A DNA stretch of 64,000 nt from JACCTH01 sp035253825. GTDB lineage: Bacteria > Actinomycetota > Acidimicrobiia > Spongiisociales > ZC4RG35. Positions 17,454 to 25,406 of the stretch are shown piece after piece; the first letter of the stretch is position 1, and each line of letters starts with the position of its first letter. Under the pieces are notes generated by a model. It was not told where the DNA came from, ran no database searches, and saw only the letters and a list, made by a program, of their open reading frames with translations. A program made the translations under genes and the position numbers. The stretch is taken from contig DATFBM010000012.1 in the NCBI GenBank assembly GCA_035253825.1, positions 62,001 through 126,000 of the forward strand. Direction: 5' to 3'.

Positions 17454-17595
17454 CAGGCCCGGACCCGAGATGGAAAGCACGTTGGCCTCATCTTCTCGAG
17501 TAAAGACAGTTGCCCGAGTAGTCCCCGGATACGGACTAAGGCCTCTATCTGCGGCCATCAGAGTCTCAAAAGATGTTGGCCGAAAGGAGACATTT

Positions 17596-18252
17596 GTGAA
17601 CAGGGCAAGACTCTTATTTGGAGCTGTTGTGATCGCTCTTGGCACGTTGCTACTCCTCGATTACACCGAGGTGCTCGACGCAGGTGAAGTCATCGGCAGC
17701 TGGTGGCCAGTAGTGCTGATCGCCGCCGGCCTATTGGCCCTCACGGCTAATCCTCGGCATTGGATCGGACCGACGCTGATAACAGGTCTGGGTGGCGTGC
17801 TGTTGCTAAGGACCACCGAAGTCGTGGATACATTGAAAGTTGTCGGCCCGGCGATCCTGGTGGTGCTTGGCGTCATCGTCATCTTCGGGAGGGGATTCAC
17901 GCCCCGATCAGTAGCAAGCCAGAACCGAATCAACAGCTTCAACGTGTTCTCCGGCTCCGAACTCGCATCGACATCAGAGCACTTCGAGGGCGGCTCGATC
18001 GGTGCACTCTTTGGCGGGGCCGAAGTCGACCTCCGAGATGCCAAGCCGGCACCTGGTGCCGAACTAGATGTCTTTGTGGCCTTCGGTGGAGCCGAAATCA
18101 AGGTGCCCGAGGGCTGGAACGTGGTCACTCACGGAATGCCGATCTTTGGCGGCTTCGACAACGTAACCGCTAGAGAGAGGGTCACTGCCGGCGCCCCGAC
18201 GCTCGACGTCAATGCGACCGTCATCTTCGGAGGCCTCGAAGTCAAGCATTGA
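17596..18252 (+). CDS. LiaF-like membrane protein, second copy
   Basis: 218 residues from GTG 17596, behind GAAAGGAGA; upstream frame to 17407 crosses the terminator and is rejected. Four short TM helices occupy residues 5-105 (LLFGAVVIALGTLLLLDY, WWPVVLIAAGLLAL, TLITGLGGVLLL, VVGPAILVVLGVIVIF). The C-terminal domain has IGALFGGAEVDLRDA, VFVAFGGAEIKVPEG, GMPIFGGFDN and ATVIFGGLEVKH, the FGGxEV repeats of LiaF/YvqF-type proteins. It is its own transcription unit, between two terminators. Confidence 0.82.
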   Translation: MNRARLLFGAVVIALGTLLLLDYTEVLDAGEVIGSWWPVVLIAAGLLALTANPRHWIGPTLITGLGGVLLLRTTEVVDTLKVVGPAILVVLGVIVIFGRGFTPRSVASQNRINSFNVFSGSELASTSEHFEGGSIGALFGGAEVDLRDAKPAPGAELDVFVAFGGAEIKVPEGWNVVTHGMPIFGGFDNVTARERVTAGAPTLDVNATVIFGGLEVKH

Positions 18253-18264
18253 AGCTCAAGTTCT

Positions 18265-18295
18265 CGGCGGCCCGCCCAAACGGGGTGGGCCGCCG
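18265..18295 (+). terminator. Rho-independent terminator
   Basis: A 9-bp GC stem (CGGCGGCCC/GGGCCGCCG) with a 13-nt loop, followed by ATTTGTGTG, 13 bp after the second LiaF-like stop. Confidence 0.75.
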
Positions 18296-18328
18296 ATTTG
18301 TGTGTGAAGGCCGGCCCGATCACCTGCC

Positions 18329-19450
18329 TTACACCGGCAGGATCACTTTTACGGTCGTGCCCTGGCCGGACCGACTCCGAATTGTGGACTCGCCGCCTGA
18401 CTTTTCGGCCCTCCAGCGGATATTGGAAAGGCCCATGCCTTCTCGGGCGCCGCCGACGTCAAAGCCCTTCCCTTTGTCCTCCACTTCAATGTGAAGAAAG
18501 CCCCCGCTCTTTCCGATGCTCACCCGCACTATGTCCGCCTTGGAGTGGCGCAAAGCGTTGCTTGTGGCCTCGCGCACGATCTGGATGACATCGTCGATCA
18601 GTTCACCTGAGATCGCGTCACCGTCTGCTTCTAGCTCGGGACCAACGTCGACTGTGACAGTGGTTTCGTACGGATCCGATAGCTGTCGGACGAGACGCGT
18701 TATGTCGGACGCAAGACTCCGAACGTTCCACGCCGGCGGGCGGAGGTCAAAGATGAGCTTGCGCAACGAGGCGATCGCGTCGTCCAGACGCTGCACCGCG
18801 TCGTCGAGGTCGTTGCGCTCTCGCTCATTCTCGGAGCGAAGAGCCATGCCTTGGAGCAGTAGGCCGACCGCGAAGATGTCTTGGATGATGGCGTCATGGA
18901 GATCGCGGGCGATCCGCTCGCGATCATCAACGACGGCCAGTCTTCGTAATCGCTGGTGGGTTCGAACGTTTGAGATCGCCGAACCCGCTATCACCGCAAG
19001 CGCCTCGACCAGCATCTCGTCTTCCTCCGTGAAGCCGCTCGGCTTTTCGGTCAAGTAGAGGTTCCCGAACACCCGGTCACCGCTCCGGACGGGAACACCG
19101 AGGAACGAGCTCATCGGCGGGTGGTGAGGCGGAAATCCCGACGAGTCGGGGTGATCCTGCAATCGATTCAGGCGGATCGTCCTGGCCGAATGGATCAATG
19201 TGCCGAGAACCCCTCGCCCCACCGGAAGCTGACCGATACGTTCGGCTACGCCGGGGTCGAGGCCGACGTGGAGGAACTCGACCAGAGTGCCCTGCTCGCC
19301 GATGACCCCGAGCGCGGCATAGCGGGCGCCAGTGGTCTCACGAGCTAGCTCGACCGTACTCATGAGGAGGGCAGCTAGGTCAGAGTGGGCGGTCACAACC
19401 GCGGCCCCCTCGACCAGCGTTACCAGCTTGTCAGATGAGATGCCGGTCAC
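18329..19450 (-). CDS. devS: DevS/DosT-like sensor histidine kinase with one GAF domain
   Basis: 373 residues, GTG start. GAF domain at about 25-165 closely matches DosS GAF-A, including LPVGRGVLGTLI, GFPPHHPPMSSFLGVPV and FGNLYLTEK. H110 in PPHHPPM aligns with the heme-ligating H149 of M. tuberculosis DosS and H100 with H139, so a heme-based O2/redox sensor is likely. HisKA_3 follows with H185 in RDLHDAIIQDIFAVGLLLQ, then HATPase motifs NALRHSKAD, EDKGKGF and GMGLSNIRWRAE. It has a single GAF, whereas DosS has two. It is divergent from the response regulator at 19495, 44 bp apart. Confidence 0.9.
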   Translation of the reverse strand: MTGISSDKLVTLVEGAAVVTAHSDLAALLMSTVELARETTGARYAALGVIGEQGTLVEFLHVGLDPGVAERIGQLPVGRGVLGTLIHSARTIRLNRLQDHPDSSGFPPHHPPMSSFLGVPVRSGDRVFGNLYLTEKPSGFTEEDEMLVEALAVIAGSAISNVRTHQRLRRLAVVDDRERIARDLHDAIIQDIFAVGLLLQGMALRSENERERNDLDDAVQRLDDAIASLRKLIFDLRPPAWNVRSLASDITRLVRQLSDPYETTVTVDVGPELEADGDAISGELIDDVIQIVREATSNALRHSKADIVRVSIGKSGGFLHIEVEDKGKGFDVGGAREGMGLSNIRWRAEKSGGESTIRSRSGQGTTVKVILPV

Positions 19451-19494
19451 ACCCTCAGACTATTGACTCGGCTCTGTGGGGTTATCGTGGCTCG

Positions 19495-20157
19495 GTGAAA
19501 ATTCTGCTGGTGGACGATCACGAGATCGTTCGCCGTGGGATCCGTGGACTCTTGGAAGGACAGGAAGACTTCACTGTGGTCGGCGAGGCGGCCAGCGCCG
19601 CCGAAGCGGTTCGGCGGACCGGATTCGACTCGCCGGATCTGGTGATCATGGACGTTCGGCTTCCCGACGCATCGGGCGTAGAAGCCTGCCGAGACATCCG
19701 ATCCGGATTCCCAGATGTCAAGGTGTTGATGCTTACCTCGTATGCTGACGAGGAGGCCCTGATGTCTGCAATCCTGGCCGGGGCTTCTGGCTACCTGCTG
19801 AAGCGAATCGACTCCGCGGAGCTGATCGAGAGCGTTCGCAAAGTCGGTCGGGGTGAATCGCTCCTCGATCCGGAGATGGTGACCAAACTCTTCAGCCGCC
19901 TGCGTGGCGGAGCCCCTTCCGACCCGCTCCTCTCCAGGCTCTCGGAGCAAGAGCGCAGGATCCTCGATCTGATCGCGGCGGGTCGAACCAACCGCCAAAT
20001 CGCCGAGGACATGTTCCTGGCCGAGAAGACGGTGAAGAACTACGTCTCCAACTTGCTCGGCAAGCTTGGGATGGCGAGGCGCTCCGAGGCCGCGGCCTAT
20101 GTGGCGCGGGTGACCTCAGGAACCCCCAGCGACCCACCCGAGGAGTGGAAGTCTTGA
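19495..20157 (+). CDS. devR: NarL/FixJ response regulator, DevR-like (second copy)
   Basis: 220 residues from GTG 19495. Receiver: KILLVDDHEIV, phospho-acceptor D53 in LVIMDVRLPDAS, and lysine in YLLKRI. C-terminal LuxR helix-turn-helix: LSEQERRILDLIAAGRTNRQ and AEKTVKNYVSNLLGKLGMAR. It is probably the direct partner of the divergent DevS-like kinase. It is longer in the linker than typical NarL proteins, like the copy at 3870-4601; both keep the AEKTVKNYVS recognition-helix region and might recognise the same boxes. No DevR-like box is seen in its own 44-bp promoter gap. Confidence 0.9.
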   Translation: MKILLVDDHEIVRRGIRGLLEGQEDFTVVGEAASAAEAVRRTGFDSPDLVIMDVRLPDASGVEACRDIRSGFPDVKVLMLTSYADEEALMSAILAGASGYLLKRIDSAELIESVRKVGRGESLLDPEMVTKLFSRLRGGAPSDPLLSRLSEQERRILDLIAAGRTNRQIAEDMFLAEKTVKNYVSNLLGKLGMARRSEAAAYVARVTSGTPSDPPEEWKS

Positions 20158-20211
20158 GCCGCTCACGCAGATAATCAGGCGCAAGCCGCCGAGGGGATCT
20201 CAGGAGTAGGA

Positions 20212-22875
20212 CTACCAGGTCTTGGTCAGCGGCCGGGCAACTGGCCGGGACACACGAACCCGGTAATCAACTGCCACGCACTCCGAAGGCATTGCCAAAA
20301 CCGGGTTTAGGTCGAGCTCTGCGACAGCAGGGAGATCAAGGCCGAGACGGGCGAGCCGGTGTACCAGGTCCACGAGCGTGGCGGGGTCGGCTGCGGTAGC
20401 CCCGCGATAGCCACGAACCAAGACCCCTGCCTTACCGCCGCTTATCAGCTCCTCTGCATCGATGTCGGTCAACGGCGCGATCTTGAAGGATGCTTCGCCA
20501 ATCAGCTCGGCAAACACACCGCCTGGTCCGAATGCGACCAGCGGACCGAAGACCGGATCCTGGACCAGGCCGGCGAGAAGCTCGACACCTCCCTTGACCA
20601 TGGTCTGCACGACCAGCGGTCCACCGATGCGTTCGGCTGCGGCGCGAATAACCTCATCGCTTCCTAATTCGAGGGCGACACCTCCCAGGTCCGTTTTGTG
20701 CACCCCTGCAGCGCCGGTCTTGATCGCAACCGGAAAACCCAGCTCTCGCGCAGCTGCCACCGCCTCATCGGCCGAGGACACCTGTCGCTCCGCTACTAGC
20801 GGAAGGCCGTAAGCGAGCAAGAGCTTGCGGGCCGCGGGTGCCTCGAGCCAGCACTCATCCCGCTCACGCAGGGCTTCGTCGATCACGGCCTGAGCAACGG
20901 AGCGGTCAATGTTCGCAAGACTGGGAACGGATCCCAGCGGGCGTCGCAGCCAATCGGCACGTTCGGCGGCCCGCCCAAGGGCGCGGGCGGCGGATTCCGG
21001 ATACGTGAAAGCGGCTGCGGCACTCCGATCAGAGCGCAGAGCTTTGGGGATGCCCTCAGCACTCATCACGACTGCCAAAACCGGTTTGGCTTGACTCTGC
21101 GCTCTATCGGCAATAGCCGACGCAACCGCGTCGGCACCCGCGCTCACCGCCGGCACGAAGAGCACGATCACTGCGTCGACTGCCGGGTCCGCGAGGACAT
21201 GTGGTAGTACCGAGCTGTAGGACGCTTCGGTGGCAGATCCCAGCATGTCGATGGGATTCCCGAGGCTCGCCTCGGGCGGAAGGAGAGGACGGAGCGATTC
21301 AAGCGTCGCCTCGCCGAGTGGAGGTAGCTCCAACCCGGCGGCGTCGCAGGCGTCGGCACAGAGAATGCCCAAACCTCCGGCGTTGGTCATCACCGCCACT
21401 CGGCGACCGAGGGGAAGCGGCTGCGCCGATAACAGTGAAGCGACATCGATCAATTCCTCGAGTGATTCGGTGCGAATCACGCCGGCTTGCTGGAAGAGCG
21501 CATTGACCGCCGCCTCGGAACCAGCGAGGGCTGCGGTGTGGGAACTCGCGGCTCTCGCTCCGGCTCCGGTCGAGCCGCTTTTTACGGCCAGAATCGGCTT
21601 TCGCCGCGCCACCCGCCTGGCGATCGAAGCAAATCGGCGCGGGTTACCAAAGCTCTCCAGGTAGAGGAGGATGACGTCGGTGGCGGGATCATCCTCCCAC
21701 CACTCGAGCAAGTCATTCGAGGAAATGTCCGCTTTGTTCCCGATCGAGACAAACGCCGAAAGGCCAAGGCCCCGGGAATGGGCCGCTTCGAGGAGGGCGA
21801 GGCCCAGGGCGCCGCTTTGGGACGAGAAACCGATGTTGCCAGGCGGGGCCGAGCGAGCGGCAAAAGTGGCATTGAGCCGAGTCGACGCTGACGTAATTCC
21901 GAGACAGTTCGGACCCAACAGGCGCGCCCCGTAGGCCCGGATCAATCCCAACAACTCTTGTTGTCGATGCTCTCCCTCTGATCCAACCTCGGCGAAGCCT
22001 GCCGAGATAACACAAACGGCTCGCACCCCGGTCTGCAAAGCGGACTCAACACTTTCAATGACCGATCTCGCCGGGACTGCGACCACCGCCAGGTCGACGG
22101 TCTCCGGGATCTCCGCCATGGACTCGTAGCCCCTCACTCCCGCCACCGGAGATCCGTCGCGATTTACCGGATAGACGGCCCCCGCGAACTCACTTTCGAG
22201 GATATTGCGGAAGAGCTCCCCTCCGATCGTGCCCCGGCGAGCCGAGGCGCCAATGACGGCGACGGCTCGGGCCTCGAAAAAGGGTCGGAGAGATGCCACG
22301 ACCGCCCCGTGATCACGGCTCTCGACCTGGGACGAATATCGGGAAGTCGTTGCTATCGGAAAGATCATTTCGACCTCGCCCCCGGATGCCACCCGACTGA
22401 CCTCGAATCCGATACCTTCGAAGACCTGAATCATCTCGCGGTTTTCGGCCATGACCTCGCCGATGAAGTACTCGATGCCCTCGGCAGCGGCCCGCCCGGC
22501 GAGTTGCTCGAGGAGCCTCGTCCCTATTCCTCGTCCTTGATGCGAATCGGCTACGGACACGGCGAACTCTGCACGCCGCGGATCGCGCAAACGCACGTAG
22601 TTCGCCAACGCCACAATTCGCTCCGCACCCGATTCTGCGGCTGAACCGAGCAAAGCTCCGGTGTTCGTCCAGTCGGATGCGAGCACCGGGTCGACCAACC
22701 TGTGATCGACCTTCGGAAAGCCGTGAAACCGGTAGTACAGGCTCTGCCGAGAGAGGGCTCTGTAGAAATCGAGCAAGCCCTCGCGGTCCGCAGAAGTTGG
22801 AGCTCGGAGCCGCAACGTGCGACCGTCGCGCAAGATGACGTCGATGGGCTGATCGATGGCAGCGTTTCTGGTCAC
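20212..22875 (-). CDS. GNAT acetyltransferase fused to an NDP-forming acyl-CoA synthetase
   Basis: 887 residues. The N-terminal GNAT domain (about 10-165) has the acetyl-CoA loop SHQGRGIGTRLLEQL. Then comes the acyl-CoA synthetase core: CoA-binding GASARRGTIGGELF, LGPNCLGITSAS, SSQSGALGLALLE, and the phospho-His motif SSHTAALAGSEAA. The C-terminal ATP-grasp domain begins LGFPVAIKTGAAGVHKTDLGG. Fusions of this order act as protein lysine acetyltransferases (Pat type) that control acyl-CoA synthetases; whether the synthetase half is catalytic is uncertain, although the histidine is kept. It is divergent from a CBS gene, with the site F boxes 55-90 bp upstream. Confidence 0.9.
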   Translation of the reverse strand: MTRNAAIDQPIDVILRDGRTLRLRAPTSADREGLLDFYRALSRQSLYYRFHGFPKVDHRLVDPVLASDWTNTGALLGSAAESGAERIVALANYVRLRDPRRAEFAVSVADSHQGRGIGTRLLEQLAGRAAAEGIEYFIGEVMAENREMIQVFEGIGFEVSRVASGGEVEMIFPIATTSRYSSQVESRDHGAVVASLRPFFEARAVAVIGASARRGTIGGELFRNILESEFAGAVYPVNRDGSPVAGVRGYESMAEIPETVDLAVVAVPARSVIESVESALQTGVRAVCVISAGFAEVGSEGEHRQQELLGLIRAYGARLLGPNCLGITSASTRLNATFAARSAPPGNIGFSSQSGALGLALLEAAHSRGLGLSAFVSIGNKADISSNDLLEWWEDDPATDVILLYLESFGNPRRFASIARRVARRKPILAVKSGSTGAGARAASSHTAALAGSEAAVNALFQQAGVIRTESLEELIDVASLLSAQPLPLGRRVAVMTNAGGLGILCADACDAAGLELPPLGEATLESLRPLLPPEASLGNPIDMLGSATEASYSSVLPHVLADPAVDAVIVLFVPAVSAGADAVASAIADRAQSQAKPVLAVVMSAEGIPKALRSDRSAAAAFTYPESAARALGRAAERADWLRRPLGSVPSLANIDRSVAQAVIDEALRERDECWLEAPAARKLLLAYGLPLVAERQVSSADEAVAAARELGFPVAIKTGAAGVHKTDLGGVALELGSDEVIRAAAERIGGPLVVQTMVKGGVELLAGLVQDPVFGPLVAFGPGGVFAELIGEASFKIAPLTDIDAEELISGGKAGVLVRGYRGATAADPATLVDLVHRLARLGLDLPAVAELDLNPVLAMPSECVAVDYRVRVSRPVARPLTKTW

Positions 22876-22929
22876 CGAGCCGTCCTTTCTAGGTAGAGGA
22901 ACAAGATCGCGGCGTGGGTCGCAGGCAAA

Positions 22930-22965
22930 GGGTCGAACGGCCCTCTCCGAGGGGACCTTTGAACC
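22930..22965. promoter_or_regulatory. Paired DevR/DosR-like boxes (site F)
   Basis: GGGTCGAACGGCCC (22930-22943) and GGGACCTTTGAACC (22952-22965) start exactly 22 bp apart; both keep C5 and G10. The pair lies 55-90 bp upstream of the GNAT/acyl-CoA synthetase gene and 54-89 bp upstream of the CBS gene, so it is placed almost symmetrically. Confidence 0.68.
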
Positions 22966-23018
22966 TGATCACCTCTGCCTGGTTAGAGGATGATTGCAGT
23001 CAGAAGGGAGATACGAAG

Positions 23019-23414
23019 ATGCTGGTAGGAGATGCCATGAGAAGCCCAGTCGACACGTGTTCGATCGACACCACCGTTGCGCAGGCAGCGAGGCGTATGA
23101 CAGAGGACGATCAGGGGGCGATGCCAGTCACTCTCCATGGGTCGCTCATCGGGATCATCACCGAACGTGACGTTCTTAGGTCCGTCGGTCGGGGTGAGAA
23201 CCCGGGAGGGACAAAGGTCAAGTACTTGATGACTCCGGATCCAGATCATCTCAGGCCCGACGTGAAAATTGAAGATGCCGCGGACTGGATGCTCGCTGCC
23301 GGCTATCGACATCTGCCTGTCGTCGAAGACGGCCAGGTACTTGGCATTCTGAGCGTTAAGGACGTGCTGTGGGCGCTCACCGGTAGGAGTGCCGACTTCG
23401 TTCAGCCGTTATGA
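23019..23414 (+). CDS. CBS-domain pair protein (paralogue of 4585-4998)
   Basis: 131 residues from ATG 23019 after AGAAGGGAG. Two CBS domains: MLVGDAMRSPVDTCSID to SLIGIITERDVLRSV, then YLMTPDPDHLRPDVKIEDA to GYRHLPVVEDGQVLGILSVK. The match to the first copy includes DAAxWMLAAGYRHLPV. Hrp1-like; the ligand is probably an adenine nucleotide. Behind the site F boxes. Confidence 0.88.
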   Translation: MLVGDAMRSPVDTCSIDTTVAQAARRMTEDDQGAMPVTLHGSLIGIITERDVLRSVGRGENPGGTKVKYLMTPDPDHLRPDVKIEDAADWMLAAGYRHLPVVEDGQVLGILSVKDVLWALTGRSADFVQPL

Positions 23415-23626
23415 CGACTCCGGCACCCCAGGCAATCGCCTCGAAGTCCCACGGCAGGCTGAGCTGACATTGGTAGGAACGCGACCCAACGTCTGGTGTC
23501 ACGATCCAGCTCATAGACACTTCCGCCCTGGCTGCATGGGAGACATAGCCATGCAATGCTTGGGAGAAAGCGAAAAGGCCGGTCGACCAACCTGATTGGG
23601 AGCCGCCAACCGAGGAAAGCGGAGAC

Positions 23627-24748
23627 ATGATGAGAGGACGAGGACCGGCAGGGATAGCAGCGGCTCTGCTGATGATGACGGCGTGCCAAGGCCAGGGAGT
23701 CGTATCAACAACAGAACCGACCCCGACCGGCGCACTCACGACCAGTGCACCCGCGGCAAGTGCTCAGGATGGCGATCTGGAGGTGATCGAAGCCGGCGTG
23801 GCTGCCTTCTACTCAGGGGACGCGGAGCGAGCCGCCGAGCTATTCGAGCTCGCCGACCGCACCGACGACCAGATACGGGCAGAGTCGGCCTATCAAGCGG
23901 CCATCGGTGGGCGATTGAGCCTGAGCTGCTCGAGGACCTCGGCCGGGAATTTCAGCTGCCTTACGCCCTACCAGAACGCGATGACAGACGCGATCGGCGA
24001 GGGCGGCGGCCATGACACGTGGCCGGTCATGGTCGAAGACGGAGTGATAACGGAATTCGGATTCACCGAACACACGGGGATGGTGATCGAGATGGGCGCC
24101 TTCCTCGCCAGCCAAGGTCGCCTCGCGGGTTATGAAGACTGCGTCTTCGGCCCCTTTCCAGAGTCGTGTGCCAAGATCCAGCTCGAAAACCTTGACGACT
24201 GGGTCGAATGGCGCCAAGACGTCGAGCCGATCGACCAGGTGACGATCGCATTGGAGTCCTGGTACGGAGGAAACTGTCAGGTAGCCCTGTTCCTCGCCGG
24301 CACCGACTTCGGTAACGACGGGGTTTGCTCGACATCGTCGGGGCCAGCCCAGTCGATCGAATACGAGTCGACCCTGGGAGCGCAGGTCTCCATCGAAAAC
24401 TGTGAGACCACATCTGCTGGAGGCGACACGACCCGCCTCTCATGCGAGGTGCACTACTCGAACGCCATGAACGGCGCCGTGGGCAAGCCACCCTCGGTCA
24501 CGGCTCGAGCATTCGATGTCTGGTTCGCCGGATTGGTCGGCCTGCCCCCTGACTTTCAGCCGTGGTATGAAAGTGATTACCCGGAGGACACCGAGCTGCG
24601 TGAGAGCTTCAGGCTGTTCGCCGAAGATGGTCAACTGAGCGCTGAATATGCGACCGCGGGATGCGCATCCGCACGGACGGCCGAGTGCGCCAACCTCATC
24701 ATGGACAACCTCGACGCCTGGGCCGCCTGGTACCAGGCGAACGGCTGA
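23627..24748 (+). CDS. Secreted lipoprotein with an internal duplication
   Basis: 373 residues; ATGATG start behind AAAGCGGAG. The signal peptide ends in LMMTACQG (lipidated Cys near residue 20), then a Thr/Pro/Ala linker. The mature part has two similar halves: residues about 50-195 and 205-373. Each contains a Cys pair around SCxxxYxNAMxxAxG (SCLTPYQNAMTDAIG and SCEVHYSNAMNGAVG), a C...C near the end, and a closing NLDxWxxW segment (LENLDDWVEWRQD and MDNLDAWAAWYQ). Disulfide bonds are likely. No known domain recognised. Confidence 0.78.
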   Translation: MMRGRGPAGIAAALLMMTACQGQGVVSTTEPTPTGALTTSAPAASAQDGDLEVIEAGVAAFYSGDAERAAELFELADRTDDQIRAESAYQAAIGGRLSLSCSRTSAGNFSCLTPYQNAMTDAIGEGGGHDTWPVMVEDGVITEFGFTEHTGMVIEMGAFLASQGRLAGYEDCVFGPFPESCAKIQLENLDDWVEWRQDVEPIDQVTIALESWYGGNCQVALFLAGTDFGNDGVCSTSSGPAQSIEYESTLGAQVSIENCETTSAGGDTTRLSCEVHYSNAMNGAVGKPPSVTARAFDVWFAGLVGLPPDFQPWYESDYPEDTELRESFRLFAEDGQLSAEYATAGCASARTAECANLIMDNLDAWAAWYQANG

Positions 24749-24800
24749 CCTAGCTGACCCGCTCGGCCTGACCGGAGCTACCGATCGTCGTGACCTCTTA

Positions 24801-24814
24801 GGGTCTTTGGGCTC
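24801..24814 (+). promoter_or_regulatory. Single DevR/DosR-like box
   Basis: GGGTCTTTGGGCTC keeps GGG, C5 and G10, and shares its CTC end with the second box of site C. It is 48-61 bp before the SHOCT-like gene at 24862. There is no partner 22 bp away, so this is a weak call. Confidence 0.3.
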
Positions 24815-24861
24815 TGCCTACCCAACTGGAGGTGGGTTACGGGTGCAGAGGAGGTGACAGT

Positions 24862-25095
24862 ATTTGGTACCGGCACGGAATGGGTTGGTGGGGTTGGTTG
24901 ATGATGGCCGCCTTTTGGGTCTTGGTTGCCCTGCTCATCGTCTGAGCGATGCGCTCCAGCACGACAGGCTCGTCGACGGAGACGAGGGAGAAAGATCCTC
25001 GAGGAGTCCTCGACAAGCGTTTCGCCAGACGCGAAATCGAGGCTGAGGAGTATCAAGAGCGGCGCGCAACACTCGAGACTCAGCGACGAAGGTGA
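24862..25095 (+). pseudogene. SHOCT-domain small membrane protein, interrupted by an in-frame TGA
   Basis: Conceptual translation gives a Trp/Gly-rich start (HGMGWWGWL), one TM helix (MMAAFWVLVALLIV), a TGA stop at 24943-24945, then a charged linker and the SHOCT-type end VLDKRFARREIEAEEYQERR. The stop falls where family members commonly keep Trp (LIVW), consistent with TGG to TGA. The ribosome-binding site GAGGAGGTG is present but is followed by ATT rather than a normal start; the first in-frame ATG is 24880. It therefore looks recently decayed, unless the stop is a sequencing error. Confidence 0.6.
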
Positions 25096-25406
25096 GGCTG
25101 GCCGACACGCTCGATGTCGACCGGGTCCATTGAGGTCTGACGGGCCGTCTCGGCTGGCAGACCGATAGGAGGATGGCTTGACGGCTGTCGTCCCATTCAG
25201 GACGGGGGATTCGCGTTGAGCGCACAAAGGCGATGGCCGGCCACGAGATCCTCGTTTCCGCAGTCCACTTGTCGATGGGTTCGATCTTCGCCATGTCGGA
25301 GAGGTGCCGAAGCCGTAGAAGAAGTGGAGGAGGTTCTCGCGCCTCCAGCGTGGGGCAAGGGTCATTCGGCCCTACGCAGAGCAAGACGTTGGGCGGAAAG
25401 TCAGGC
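25096..25406. other. Non-coding gap before the WS/DGAT gene
   Basis: 311 bp between the SHOCT-like remnant and the acyltransferase. Open frames here have Arg/Ser/Gly-rich translations with no domain. I saw no terminator and no paired DevR-like boxes; GGGCCG at 25140-25145 is an isolated half-site. Confidence 0.5.

Noticed and set aside
17540..17557. AGTCC...GGACT inverted repeat upstream of the second LiaF-like gene as a DevR-like box
   Set aside because: The halves are in the opposite order (CCC first, GG last) and the spacing does not fit the 14-bp pattern.
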